A stretch of 9,414 bases of DNA, taken from assembly GCA_001564255.1 (NCBI GenBank), contig LKNC01000086.1:1-9414 (forward strand). The letters run 5' to 3'. The DNA comes from Natrialbaceae archaeon Tc-Br11_E2g1. GTDB lineage: Archaea > Halobacteriota > Halobacteria > Halobacteriales > Natrialbaceae. The notes below the pieces were generated by a model, which was given only the letters and a program-made list of their open reading frames with translations, did no database searches and had not been told where the DNA came from. Both the position numbers and the translations under genes were made by a program. Positions 1 through 6,212 of the stretch are shown one piece after another (position 1 is the first letter of the stretch; every line of letters starts with the position of its first letter).

Positions 1-932
1 CGTTCGTCTCGAACACCTACCGGTTCGACATGCGAACCCAGACCTTAGACGTTCCACGCCAGGAGGCGATCACGCGGGACAACTCCCCCGTGACCGCCGA
101 CGCCGTCGTCTACATCAAGGTCATGGACGCGAAGAAGGCGTTCCTCGAGGTCGACGACTACAAGCGCGCCGTCTCGAACCTCGCCCAGACGACCCTGCGT
201 GCGGTCATCGGTGACATGGAACTCGACGACACCCTCTCGAAACGCGAGGAGATCAACGCGCGAATCCGGACCGAACTCGACGAACCCACCGACGAGTGGG
301 GGATCCGCGTCGAGAGCGTCGAGGTCCGTGAGGTCAACCCGAGCAAGGACGTCCAGCGCGCGATGGAACAACAGACCTCCGCAGAGCGCAAACGCCGTGC
401 CATGATCTTAGAGGCACAGGGTGAACGCCGCAGTGCGGTCGAGACGGCAGAAGGTGACAAACAGTCGAACATCATCCGCGCCCAGGGTGAAAAGCAAAGC
501 CAGATCCTCGAAGCACAGGGTGATGCGATCTCGACCGTTCTGCGTGCTCGGTCGGCCGAATCGATGGGCGAACGCGCGATCATCGAGAGGGGGATGGAGA
601 CCCTCGCCGACATCGGCCAGGGCGAGTCCTCGACGTTCATCGTCCCACAGGAACTGTCATCGATGGTCGGCCGCTACGGCAAACACCTCGCGGGCAGTGA
701 CGTCAGAGACGACGGTGAGATCTTAGATAGCCTCGAGTTCGACGAGGAGACCCGCGAACTGATCGGCCTGGACGACATCAGCGAGATCATCGGCGAGATC
801 GACGAGGAAGCCGAGATGGACGTCGAAGCGATGGAACAACAGGCCCAAGCAATCAAAGAGGGGCAAGACGCCGCGGAGATCAAAGACCCCAACGAAGTGA
901 TCGACGAGATGGACCAGGAGTTCAAGAGCTGA
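1..932 (+). CDS. Stomatin/prohibitin-like SPFH domain protein, 5' end missing
   Basis: The frame is already open at the left edge (first full codon at base 3, reading FVSNTYRFDMRTQTLDV), so the ATG at 30 is internal and the N-terminal membrane hairpin plus the start of the SPFH domain lie outside. About 309 residues are visible. The first 110 or so are the rest of the SPFH domain, with typical stomatin wording such as DVPRQEAITRDNSPVTADAV, VIGDMELDDTLSKREEIN and WGIRVESVEVREV. An alanine/glutamine-rich coiled coil follows, in which EAQG or RAQG recurs four times (ILEAQGER, IIRAQGEK, ILEAQGDA), as in slipins. After FIVPQEL comes an acidic tail of about 80 residues, rich in Asp and Glu, that bacterial stomatins lack. 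SPFH proteins oligomerise on the inner membrane face and organise membrane microdomains, often with an NfeD partner; no such partner is visible here. The family call is firm; the cellular role is unknown. Confidence 0.95.
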   Translation, partial: FVSNTYRFDMRTQTLDVPRQEAITRDNSPVTADAVVYIKVMDAKKAFLEVDDYKRAVSNLAQTTLRAVIGDMELDDTLSKREEINARIRTELDEPTDEWGIRVESVEVREVNPSKDVQRAMEQQTSAERKRRAMILEAQGERRSAVETAEGDKQSNIIRAQGEKQSQILEAQGDAISTVLRARSAESMGERAIIERGMETLADIGQGESSTFIVPQELSSMVGRYGKHLAGSDVRDDGEILDSLEFDEETRELIGLDDISEIIGEIDEEAEMDVEAMEQQAQAIKEGQDAAEIKDPNEVIDEMDQEFKS

Positions 933-1052
933 TCGGCCCGCGGAATCGGTCGTCTCGCTTCCGGCGTCTACGAAACGCGTTCTTCTCGAACAGTACCGAA
1001 GAAAACTCATTGACACGACGGAGACAGTCTCCGATCAGTGAACGAGGCGGAG

Positions 1053-1068
1053 CGAAACGCGTTTTACC
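1053..1068 (+). promoter_or_regulatory. BRE/TATA-like promoter for the double winged-helix regulator
   Basis: CGAAAC (1053-1058) followed by TTTTA (1062-1066) resembles a haloarchaeal BRE plus TATA element. It lies about 34 bases before the ATG at 1098, which predicts a transcription start close to that ATG and hence a nearly leaderless mRNA. The rest of the gap 933-1097 shows no gene and no clear terminator. An 8-base palindrome GTGTACAC (1087-1094) sits between the TATA-like element and the start codon. Confidence 0.5.
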
Positions 1069-1097
1069 GGTGGTCCCGTCTATCCAGTGTACACACA

Positions 1098-1718
1098 ATG
1101 GGAACGCGTGAGTCGGTCGACGAGGAGAAACGGGCGACGTTACGGCGCTTTGCCGCCGTCGGGGCCTCCGCCCCGCTCGCCGCCCGGTTCTCGGAGTCGG
1201 CCTCGGCGGAGACGGGCGAGAGCGACGCCCGCGACGCCATCACCGGGTACCTCTCTACTACCCCGGGTGCACACTTCTCGAAGATCCGGGACGACCTCCG
1301 ACTCGGGACGGGCGAGACCCAACACCACCTGCGTCGCCTCGAGGACGACGGGGCCATAGAGCGGTACCGCGATGGTGACTACAAACGCTTCGTCCCCGCC
1401 GGCAGGTTCGACGGGTTCGAGAAGGCGGCCCTCGGCTACCTCCGCCGGGAGACCCCCCGTGGTATGCTGGTCGAACTGCTGGAAAACCCCGAGGCGACCA
1501 CGGGCGGTCTCGCCGACTCCCTCGGGGTTTCGTCCCCCACCGTGAGCAAGTACGCCGGCGAACTCGAGGACGCCGGCGTCCTCTCCCGGGAGGACGGTTA
1601 CGTACTCGAGCGTCCCGAGACGGTTCTCATGTTGCTCGTTCGTCACGCCGACTCCTTCGACGAGCGGGCGGCGGGACTGGCCGCAAACGCCGACGACCTC
1701 GTCAGTTACGACGGCTGA
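1098..1718 (+). CDS. Transcriptional regulator with two winged-helix domains
   Basis: A predicted DNA-binding protein of 206 residues in a family common in haloarchaea. The first winged helix (about residues 44-102) contains GAHFSKIRDDLRLGTGETQ as the recognition region and the wing IERYRDGDYKRFVP. The second (about 109-172) contains GLADSLGVSSPTVSKYAGEL and ends in LSREDGYVLERP. A short helical tail follows. I chose ATG 1098 over the in-frame GTG at 1038 because the TATA-like element lies at 1062-1066, between the two, and would be inside the gene otherwise; the upstream 20 residues also look non-coding. Residues 14-37 (LRRFAAVGASAPLA then SESASA) look like a worn Tat-type signal sequence, which is odd for a regulator. 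The target is unknown. It stands alone, converging with the small gene at 1775-2014. Confidence 0.88.
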   Translation: MGTRESVDEEKRATLRRFAAVGASAPLAARFSESASAETGESDARDAITGYLSTTPGAHFSKIRDDLRLGTGETQHHLRRLEDDGAIERYRDGDYKRFVPAGRFDGFEKAALGYLRRETPRGMLVELLENPEATTGGLADSLGVSSPTVSKYAGELEDAGVLSREDGYVLERPETVLMLLVRHADSFDERAAGLAANADDLVSYDG

Positions 1719-1774
1719 CGGTGGGAGAAATCGGCGACAGTCGGGGGGCCACGACGGAAACAGCGGTTCGACGA

Positions 1775-2014
1775 CTAGACGCTGACCTTCCAGGTCGTAC
1801 TCGAGGAGTACCCCCACTTCTCGATCTCGACGTCGTAGTCGCCCTCCTGGAGTGCGGTGATGTTCGAGCCGACTTCCTTTGCGGTCATCTCGAGGTCCTC
1901 GGCGATGAGTCGGGACTTGAAGTAGGTCTTGGTAACAGCCCTCTCCTGGAGGTACCGGAGGATTCGATGTTGCTTGCTCGAGAGGTCGGTGGGGGCCATC
2001 GTTGCGCTGCTCAT
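1775..2014 (-). CDS. Small winged-helix-like protein, DUF7123 type
   Basis: A 79-residue protein resembling a widespread short haloarchaeal family (DUF7123 from memory). Its fold looks like a single winged helix: helix 1 LSSKQHRILRYLQERA, then TYFKSRLIAEDL and the recognition-type helix TAKEVGSNITALQEG, ending in a beta wing with EIEKWGYSSSTTWKV. The conserved core starts at about residue 9. The start at 2014 (MSSATMAPTD) leaves a short tail before it; the GTG at 2029 and the later ATG at about 1999 are alternatives. A weak TATA-like CTAAG lies about 27 bases upstream (2039-2043 on the opposite strand), consistent with a leaderless mRNA. There is no signal peptide, cysteine or membrane segment. 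It probably acts as a small DNA-binding or adaptor protein; its function is unknown to me. Confidence 0.85.
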   Translation of the reverse strand: MSSATMAPTDLSSKQHRILRYLQERAVTKTYFKSRLIAEDLEMTAKEVGSNITALQEGDYDVEIEKWGYSSSTTWKVSV

Positions 2015-2048
2015 ACATCGACAGACCACGGCGACCGTCTTAGGGGGT

Positions 2049-2149
2049 TTGGTACGCGAGGTTAATCGGCCCCAGTCTTGCGGTTTCGCCCCTTCCCGTA
2101 CGGGTGGTAGGCACGGCTCGGGGAGTCGTTGGTACGGGTGGTTAACGGG
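2049..2149. repeat. Three imperfect direct repeats upstream of the DUF7123 gene
   Basis: Three related segments in the same orientation: GTACGCGAGGTTAATCGG (2052-2069), GTACGGGTGGTAGGCACGG (2098-2116) and GTACGGGTGGTTAACGGG (2132-2149). Copies 1 and 3 agree at 17 of 21 positions when the preceding TTG is included (2049-2069 and 2129-2149). The copies start 46 and 34 bases apart. They lie 35-135 bases upstream of the minus-strand start at 2014. Copies 1 and 3 carry GGTTAA, which reads TTAACC on the minus strand and could act as core promoter or operator. No protein is encoded here. Confidence 0.55.
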
Positions 2150-2450
2150 TCCTTCTAGAGGATTTTCACCCGTGGCTGACGATTACCCACGAACGAACCG
2201 GTCACACGACGCTGGTGACATCCCCCGGACGGCCGAGGCCGTGGGCTTTCCCGGGAGTTCTGTAACCGGCACACAACCCCCTGGTAGTCGACCACTACCC
2301 GGACCGTGACCGACACGAAACGACGACCACGCCTCGTTGTGTCGGTAGCCGTGGGGTCGTCGTGAGCGCGCCCATCGGCGTCGGGGGGGTAGTGACGAAC
2401 TGCCAGCGGCGATCCGAACCGATCCGACGGCCGAGAAACGCCAGTTCCGG
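2150..2450. other. Gene-free stretch rich in inverted repeats
   Basis: The only open frames here are Arg/Ser-rich shadows with no family resemblance. The stretch contains ACGGCC-GA-GGCCGT (2229-2242), GGTAGT-5 nt-ACTACC (2283-2299) and a large hairpin at 2309-2346. In that hairpin, ACCGACAC and AACGA pair with TCGTT and GTGTCGGT, giving 13 bp with a 2-base bulge and a 10-base loop. A competing partner GTGGGGTCGTCGT (2351-2363) can pair with 2320-2330. A near-tandem CGATCCGAAC/CGATCCGAC lies at 2410-2428. The stretch follows the minus-strand DUF5305 gene, so it could be its 3' untranslated region or terminator, or a separate structured RNA. No long T-run follows the hairpins on either strand, so a classic terminator is not shown. 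Confidence 0.45.
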
Positions 2451-3581
2451 CTACCCCTCGTCGTCAGCGAGCGGGTCCGTACCCTCGGGGGGTTCGAGTC
2501 CCGCTCGCTCCGCGTCTTCCGCCAGCGCATCCCGCTCGTAGACGTACAGCAACTCGTCCTCGAGAACGTAGTAGACGCCCTCGGCCTCGCGGTCTTCGAT
2601 CACCCGCCGATCGTGGTCGACCGCGACGTCGACTACGTCCTCGAGTGTGTCGATTTCGACCCGCGTGCGCTCGCTTACGTCCTCGGGGATCGAACCGGTG
2701 GAGATCCAGTCGTCGAACTCGGCGCGTTCGTTCTCGAGACGCAGACGCTCGAGGTCGACCTCCGCGGGCGCGAGGGTGTCCTTCGATTTGCCGACCGCGA
2801 GCGCGCCGAGTGTGGCAAGCGAGAGGACCGTCACGATCGCACCCGGGATCGGCCCGGCCGCGCTCTGGGCTCCCGTGGCTTCGACCTCCGCTGTGCGCTC
2901 TGCGGTCTGGCGTTCACCGGCCGGGCCGTCGACGCGGTAGGTGTCACCGTCGGGTTCGACCAGCAGCTCGTAGCTGTCGGTTTGGCTGACGGTCTCGCCG
3001 TCGATCGTGCCCTCGAGGCCGACGTGGGCGACGACGACCGTTTCGACGTCACCGGGGGAGCTTCCCAGGCTGGCCTCGATCCGGTCGGTCTCGTTTTCCA
3101 TCGCGGGGACGTCGATGGCAAACGGGCCACGCACCTCCTCGCCCGGTTCGACACCCTCTCGGGTAGTCGAGTTCAGCGGTTCGCCCGTCGACCAGTACTC
3201 GCTGTCGTCGTCGACGGCTCGGGTCTGGCGCTCGAGGGAGAGGTCGACGGTGACGTCACCGCTGTCTGCGCTGTAGCTGTGGGTGAACTCGCCCTCGAGT
3301 TCGGGCGCGACCCGTGTGAAGTACGCCGGCTGGTTCGAGAGTCGTTCGTCGACCTCGAAGACCTCGTTCGGCCGCTGGACTTCGGCGCTGTGACTGAAGC
3401 CACCGGTCGAGGACCACGCCTCGACGGTCTGCTCTTCGGTCTCGGCTTCCGGCTCCTCGGCGTACGCCGAGTAGGCCATCCAGCCCCCAAAGAGGGCCAC
3501 GGCGAGCAAGACCGCGACGACGAGGACGAACCACTCGTCGGTGACCGCCCGCAGGCGGACCGCCAGTCGGTCAGTGTTCAT
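2451..3581 (-). CDS. DUF5305 two-TM membrane protein
   Basis: A 376-residue protein resembling the archaeal DUF5305 family, which as I recall is often found beside SipW-like signal peptidases. It has an N-terminal membrane helix at about residues 17-38 (FVLVVAVLLAVALFGGWMAY). A long extracytoplasmic part of about 200 residues follows, predicted to be beta-rich and including the aromatic stretch LSNQPAYFTRVAP. A second helix lies at about 243-264 (GPIPGAIVTVLSLATLGALA). The cytoplasmic C-terminal domain of about 110 residues contains DDWISTGSIP and GVYYVLEDELLYVYERD, features I associate with the family. It starts 36 bases after the signal peptidase stop and has a G-rich stretch upstream of its ATG, so it is probably in the same transcript. 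It could be an assembly or anchoring factor for the exported proteins upstream; that is inferred from position only. Confidence 0.85.
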   Translation of the reverse strand: MNTDRLAVRLRAVTDEWFVLVVAVLLAVALFGGWMAYSAYAEEPEAETEEQTVEAWSSTGGFSHSAEVQRPNEVFEVDERLSNQPAYFTRVAPELEGEFTHSYSADSGDVTVDLSLERQTRAVDDDSEYWSTGEPLNSTTREGVEPGEEVRGPFAIDVPAMENETDRIEASLGSSPGDVETVVVAHVGLEGTIDGETVSQTDSYELLVEPDGDTYRVDGPAGERQTAERTAEVEATGAQSAAGPIPGAIVTVLSLATLGALAVGKSKDTLAPAEVDLERLRLENERAEFDDWISTGSIPEDVSERTRVEIDTLEDVVDVAVDHDRRVIEDREAEGVYYVLEDELLYVYERDALAEDAERAGLEPPEGTDPLADDEG

Positions 3582-3617
3582 GGTCGATACCCCCGTCGTG
3601 TCGAACGTCGATCGTAT

Positions 3618-4769
3618 TCATCGTAATCTCCTCAGGAAGGTGTGCTGTCGACCCGATCGCCGCCGCTCGCGGGTCCGGATCCGTCCGGTCCCGACGAGCA
3701 ACGCGAACGGCAGTGTGAAAACCGAGACGACCACGCCCGTGACGGCGGCCGTTGCGATCCACGGGTGGACCGCGTGGAGGGCCGCGATCACCGGTGTCGG
3801 TAAGACGGCGAAGTACCGGTAGTCGACGAAAGAGTACAGGTAGTAGCCGGTTTCGGGCGGCGTGGTAACCTCGACTGTCGCGTTCGTCGCCCCGCCCCGA
3901 TCGAGCCGCGTCGGTTCCTCGTCGACCGCGACCCCACTACTCGCCGGCTCGGTGATCGAGACGACCGGTAATGCACCGCCGTTTCGCAGTTCATAGGTCT
4001 GCTCGTCGGTCTCCCCGGCCGGGATCACGTGGGACGCACCGGAGTCGTACTCCGAACTGACGACGCCGAACTCCGTCGTGGCGGACATCGAGGCCATCGT
4101 CACGACCGACACCAGACAGAGGACCACGGCCGTTCCGAGGACGAGTGTCCGCGCGTCGAAGACGTCACTGCGCGAGCGCGAGCGTGCCCGCGTTCGAACC
4201 CTCGAGACGCCACCGACGAGTCCAGCGAGGATGACCACGAGCCCGAACCCGAGCAACAGGTACGAGAGGCCCCGGGATCCGAGCACGGCACCAGTGCCGA
4301 GTATGCCAGCGAGCCGAAGCTGGGCCGCCTCGAGACCGCTCTGGACGCCCGCCACCGCAGTTCCGAGGTGTGGGATCGTCACTACCTCGCCGTGTACCTG
4401 CAACGCCGTCGCGACGACCTGCCCGTCGGTGACGTGGGGTTCCGCGCCGTCCTGGTCTGTGACCGCGTTGGCGTCACCTCTCGTCACGTAGCCGTGGTCG
4501 GTTGCCCCGACCACGCGATGGGTCGTGAGGCCGCCGCCGTCGACTTCCTGGGCGTCGTAGACGATCACGTCCCCTTCCTCGATCGGGCCGGCGACCGGCG
4601 AGGGGATCGCGACGAACCCGTCACCTTCGTCGATCGTCGGCTCCATGCTCCCGGTCTCGACGTACGACAGCGCGACCGGCTGACCGAGGACGAACCCGAG
4701 GACCAGCGACGCGGCCACGAGCAGGGCCGTGGCCACGAGGACGATCTCGAGTGCTCGCCGCACACTCAT
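3618..4769 (-). CDS. SipW-like type I signal peptidase (S26B) with C-terminal membrane extension
   Basis: Cleaves signal peptides at the outer face of the membrane. TM1 is at about residues 6-29. The catalytic serine is S41 in TGSMEPT and the general base is H84 in LTTHRVVG; histidine in place of lysine marks the archaeal/ER type. Acidic residues D99 (TRGDAN) and D105 complete the site. TM2 is at about 166-188, followed by an Arg-rich cytoplasmic loop (RVRTRARSRSRS). The core enzyme would end there. This protein continues with TM3 (about 208-228), an extracytoplasmic domain of about 100 residues, TM4 (about 336-360) and an Arg-rich cytoplasmic tail. Charges fit the positive-inside rule throughout. 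It is encoded downstream of two candidate substrates and 36 bases before DUF5305. A cluster-dedicated role is inference. A 240-base gap separates it from the substrate gene, so it may have its own promoter. Confidence 0.93.
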   Translation of the reverse strand: MSVRRALEIVLVATALLVAASLVLGFVLGQPVALSYVETGSMEPTIDEGDGFVAIPSPVAGPIEEGDVIVYDAQEVDGGGLTTHRVVGATDHGYVTRGDANAVTDQDGAEPHVTDGQVVATALQVHGEVVTIPHLGTAVAGVQSGLEAAQLRLAGILGTGAVLGSRGLSYLLLGFGLVVILAGLVGGVSRVRTRARSRSRSDVFDARTLVLGTAVVLCLVSVVTMASMSATTEFGVVSSEYDSGASHVIPAGETDEQTYELRNGGALPVVSITEPASSGVAVDEEPTRLDRGGATNATVEVTTPPETGYYLYSFVDYRYFAVLPTPVIAALHAVHPWIATAAVTGVVVSVFTLPFALLVGTGRIRTRERRRSGRQHTFLRRLR

Positions 4770-5009
4770 CCCCGCGTTCCCCTTGACCGATCGCGGTGTC
4801 GGTCGCTCGGCCGGTCCCGTGGGCTGTGTGGATCGTCGCTGCAGTCGTCACTGGCGTCGGTGAGGCCGGGAGCTGGACGTGTAAACGGGCGAGTCACGTC
4901 CGTGACCGCGGCGTCGTCGGTAGTAAGTAATCGGTGAGTGGTATCCGGTAATGACGGTCTTCGAGCGGTGACTGTCACGGAAGCCAACCGTCGTCGTCGG
5001 GCGAAACCA
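4770..5009 (-). promoter_or_regulatory. Leader/promoter region of the signal peptidase gene with two inverted repeats
   Basis: 240 bases without a convincing gene. On the minus strand there are two TATA-like candidates, GATTACTTACTA (around 4920-4932) and GTTTACA (around 4880-4886). Between them lies a perfect inverted repeat GTCACG-TC-CGTGAC (4893-4906). If the first TATA is used, the repeat sits over the expected transcription start; if the second, it sits just upstream of the TATA. A second inverted repeat, GTGAC-T-GTCAC (4968-4978), lies 32 bases past the stop of the upstream gene and may mark its 3' end. A 92-codon frame ends over the ATG at 4769 but has non-coding composition. Promoter activity is inferred. 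Confidence 0.4.
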
Positions 5010-5516
5010 TCACCTGTGAGCGTCGCGGTCGGATCGAACCACAACCTTGTCGACGAGTGGTCCGTCGGCAGAGAGGCCGAACGTCCGGGTCATCACGCCG
5101 ACGGGCAGACACTCCTTTGGGGCGAGGTCGACTGCCGACGACGGGTCGTCGATCCGATCCCCGAGCGAACGGTCGCGGTAGAACCGGACCGACGCCTCCC
5201 CGCGGGCGTTCTCGATGGGGTCGGCGTCGACCCAGATCGGGGTCTCGTCTTTGCCGCGATTGCACACGGTGAACGCGCCGTGGACGAACGTAACCGAATC
5301 GGAGTTGACCCCGTCGGCTTCGCGCTCGAGGTCGATCTCGATGGCGTCGCCGCCTTCGGGTTTCCCCGGTTCGTCCTCGTCACCGTCGTGGACCGAGGTG
5401 TTGTCGCCGTCGGAGACGACCTCCGTCCTGCCGGACCGCCGTCTGTGGACGACCCCGCCGACGAGGAGGCCACCGAGGCCGAGCCCGCCGTATTTCAGCA
5501 CGGACCGGCGGTTCAT
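5010..5516 (-). CDS. Exported DUF1102/SipW-dependent-like protein, second paralogue
   Basis: A 168-residue exported protein related to the gene just upstream. The N-terminus reads MNRRSVLKYGG, which fits a Tat-like twin-arginine motif, then a short glycine-rich hydrophobic stretch (LGLGGLLVGGVV) and, unusually, RRRSGR directly after it. A very acidic linker follows (about residues 31-57). The folded part shares with its neighbour the block GVNSDS (69-74), the VCNRGK segment with C85, and KECLPVG with C136. The two cysteines may form a disulfide outside the cell. Compared with its paralogue it lacks the first beta-strand block (the part reading DAYLGL). It starts 58 bases after the paralogue's stop, suggesting one transcript. 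It is possibly a minor or terminal subunit of the same structure. The family call is moderate because the sequence is divergent. Confidence 0.78.
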   Translation of the reverse strand: MNRRSVLKYGGLGLGGLLVGGVVHRRRSGRTEVVSDGDNTSVHDGDEDEPGKPEGGDAIEIDLEREADGVNSDSVTFVHGAFTVCNRGKDETPIWVDADPIENARGEASVRFYRDRSLGDRIDDPSSAVDLAPKECLPVGVMTRTFGLSADGPLVDKVVVRSDRDAHR

Positions 5517-5574
5517 CGCGTCCTCACCGGCCCGGGGGCCGCCCCGCCCGGTGATCGGGTGGCGGGGGTTCGGA

Positions 5575-6192
5575 TCACGGTTCGTTGAGAACCCAGTCGT
5601 CGGCGTCCTTCCCGGTCAACTCGACCGTCTCGAGGAGTTTCTCCGGGCGGGTCTCCTTGGTGAAGGCGCTCTCTGCGACGGCGACGATGACGACCGACTC
5701 GAGAAGCTGTGTGAACGCCTCGATGCTTTTCGTGTACGTAGAGAGGCCGACCTCGAGACACTCGCTGACCTCGAGTGTCTGTCCGGAGACGACCTCGTAT
5801 CCCGTATCGAAGCTCCCGTGGTAGAATGTAACCCGTTCGGGCCGGTCGCCTTTCTTGAGAAAGAAGATCTTCGCCGGCTCTTTTCCCTGGTTACAGACGC
5901 CAAAGAGGTTGTCGAACCAGCTGATCGAGTCGGAGTTTACCCCCTCCCCACCGCCCTCGGTCGGGTTCTTCTTGCTCAGGCGGACCCGCAGGTGCTTTTT
6001 GTCGTCGTAGTCGACGTAACTCCTGTTTGGCCCGTCGCTTCGTTTCAAGCCGAGATACGCGTCCCTGTCGTGGGCGACGGAGATCCGCGTCTCGCGTTTC
6101 GATACGACTCCCGAAAACGCGCCCGAACCGACGAGCGTCGCGCCTGTCGTGGCGGCGGTGCCGGATCCGAGCAGGAAGGTACGTCGTTTCAT
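5575..6192 (-). CDS. Exported DUF1102/SipW-dependent-like protein, first paralogue
   Basis: A 205-residue exported protein resembling haloarchaeal DUF1102 proteins, which carry SipW-type signal peptides and belong with the TasA/camelysin-like filament proteins. The signal peptide is MKRRTFLLGSGTAA followed by a hydrophobic stretch to LVGSGAFSGV (to about residue 29). RRTFLL also fits the Tat pattern. The mature part opens with strand-like RISVAHDRDAYLGLK, then GVNSDS (84-89), FGVCNQGK with C100, and SECLEVGL with C145. The C-terminal third is rich in beta-branched residues (LLESVVIVAVAES). The start at 6192 is the only one that keeps the signal peptide. It is first in a minus-strand series leading to the signal peptidase, and likely the major substrate. 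Extracellular filament or surface-layer function is inferred from family and context. Confidence 0.85.
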   Translation of the reverse strand: MKRRTFLLGSGTAATTGATLVGSGAFSGVVSKRETRISVAHDRDAYLGLKRSDGPNRSYVDYDDKKHLRVRLSKKNPTEGGGEGVNSDSISWFDNLFGVCNQGKEPAKIFFLKKGDRPERVTFYHGSFDTGYEVVSGQTLEVSECLEVGLSTYTKSIEAFTQLLESVVIVAVAESAFTKETRPEKLLETVELTGKDADDWVLNEP

Positions 6193-6212
6193 GTGTTGTC
6201 GTTTGTCCGTCG

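Noticed and set aside
1038..1097. 20-codon GTG-initiated extension of the regulator
   Set aside because: No ribosome binding site, and a BRE/TATA-like element lies inside it, so ATG 1098 is preferred.
1140..2018. 292-codon minus-strand open frame overlapping two genes
   Set aside because: It covers the regulator at 1098-1718 on the other strand and the DUF7123 gene in another frame; the composition is Gly/Arg/Pro-rich and the sequence resembles no family.
2183..2530. 115-codon minus-strand frame in the gene-poor stretch
   Set aside because: Extremely Arg/Ser/Pro-rich, overlaps the 3' end of DUF5305 and spans the hairpins; no sign of selection for protein.
2613..3626. 337-codon plus-strand open frame
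   Set aside because: Antisense shadow of the DUF5305 gene, without motifs or plausible start signals.
4029..4937. 302-codon plus-strand open frame
   Set aside because: It lies antisense to the signal peptidase gene, whose catalytic motifs and membrane helices are unmistakable. The plus-strand product is Arg/Asp-rich without any motif, a usual GC-rich shadow.
4766..5044. 92-codon minus-strand frame ending over the signal peptidase start codon
   Set aside because: The ATGA-type overlap looks like coupling, but the product is a low-complexity Arg/Asp/Thr/Pro mix, begins inside the upstream gene and would cover the putative promoter.
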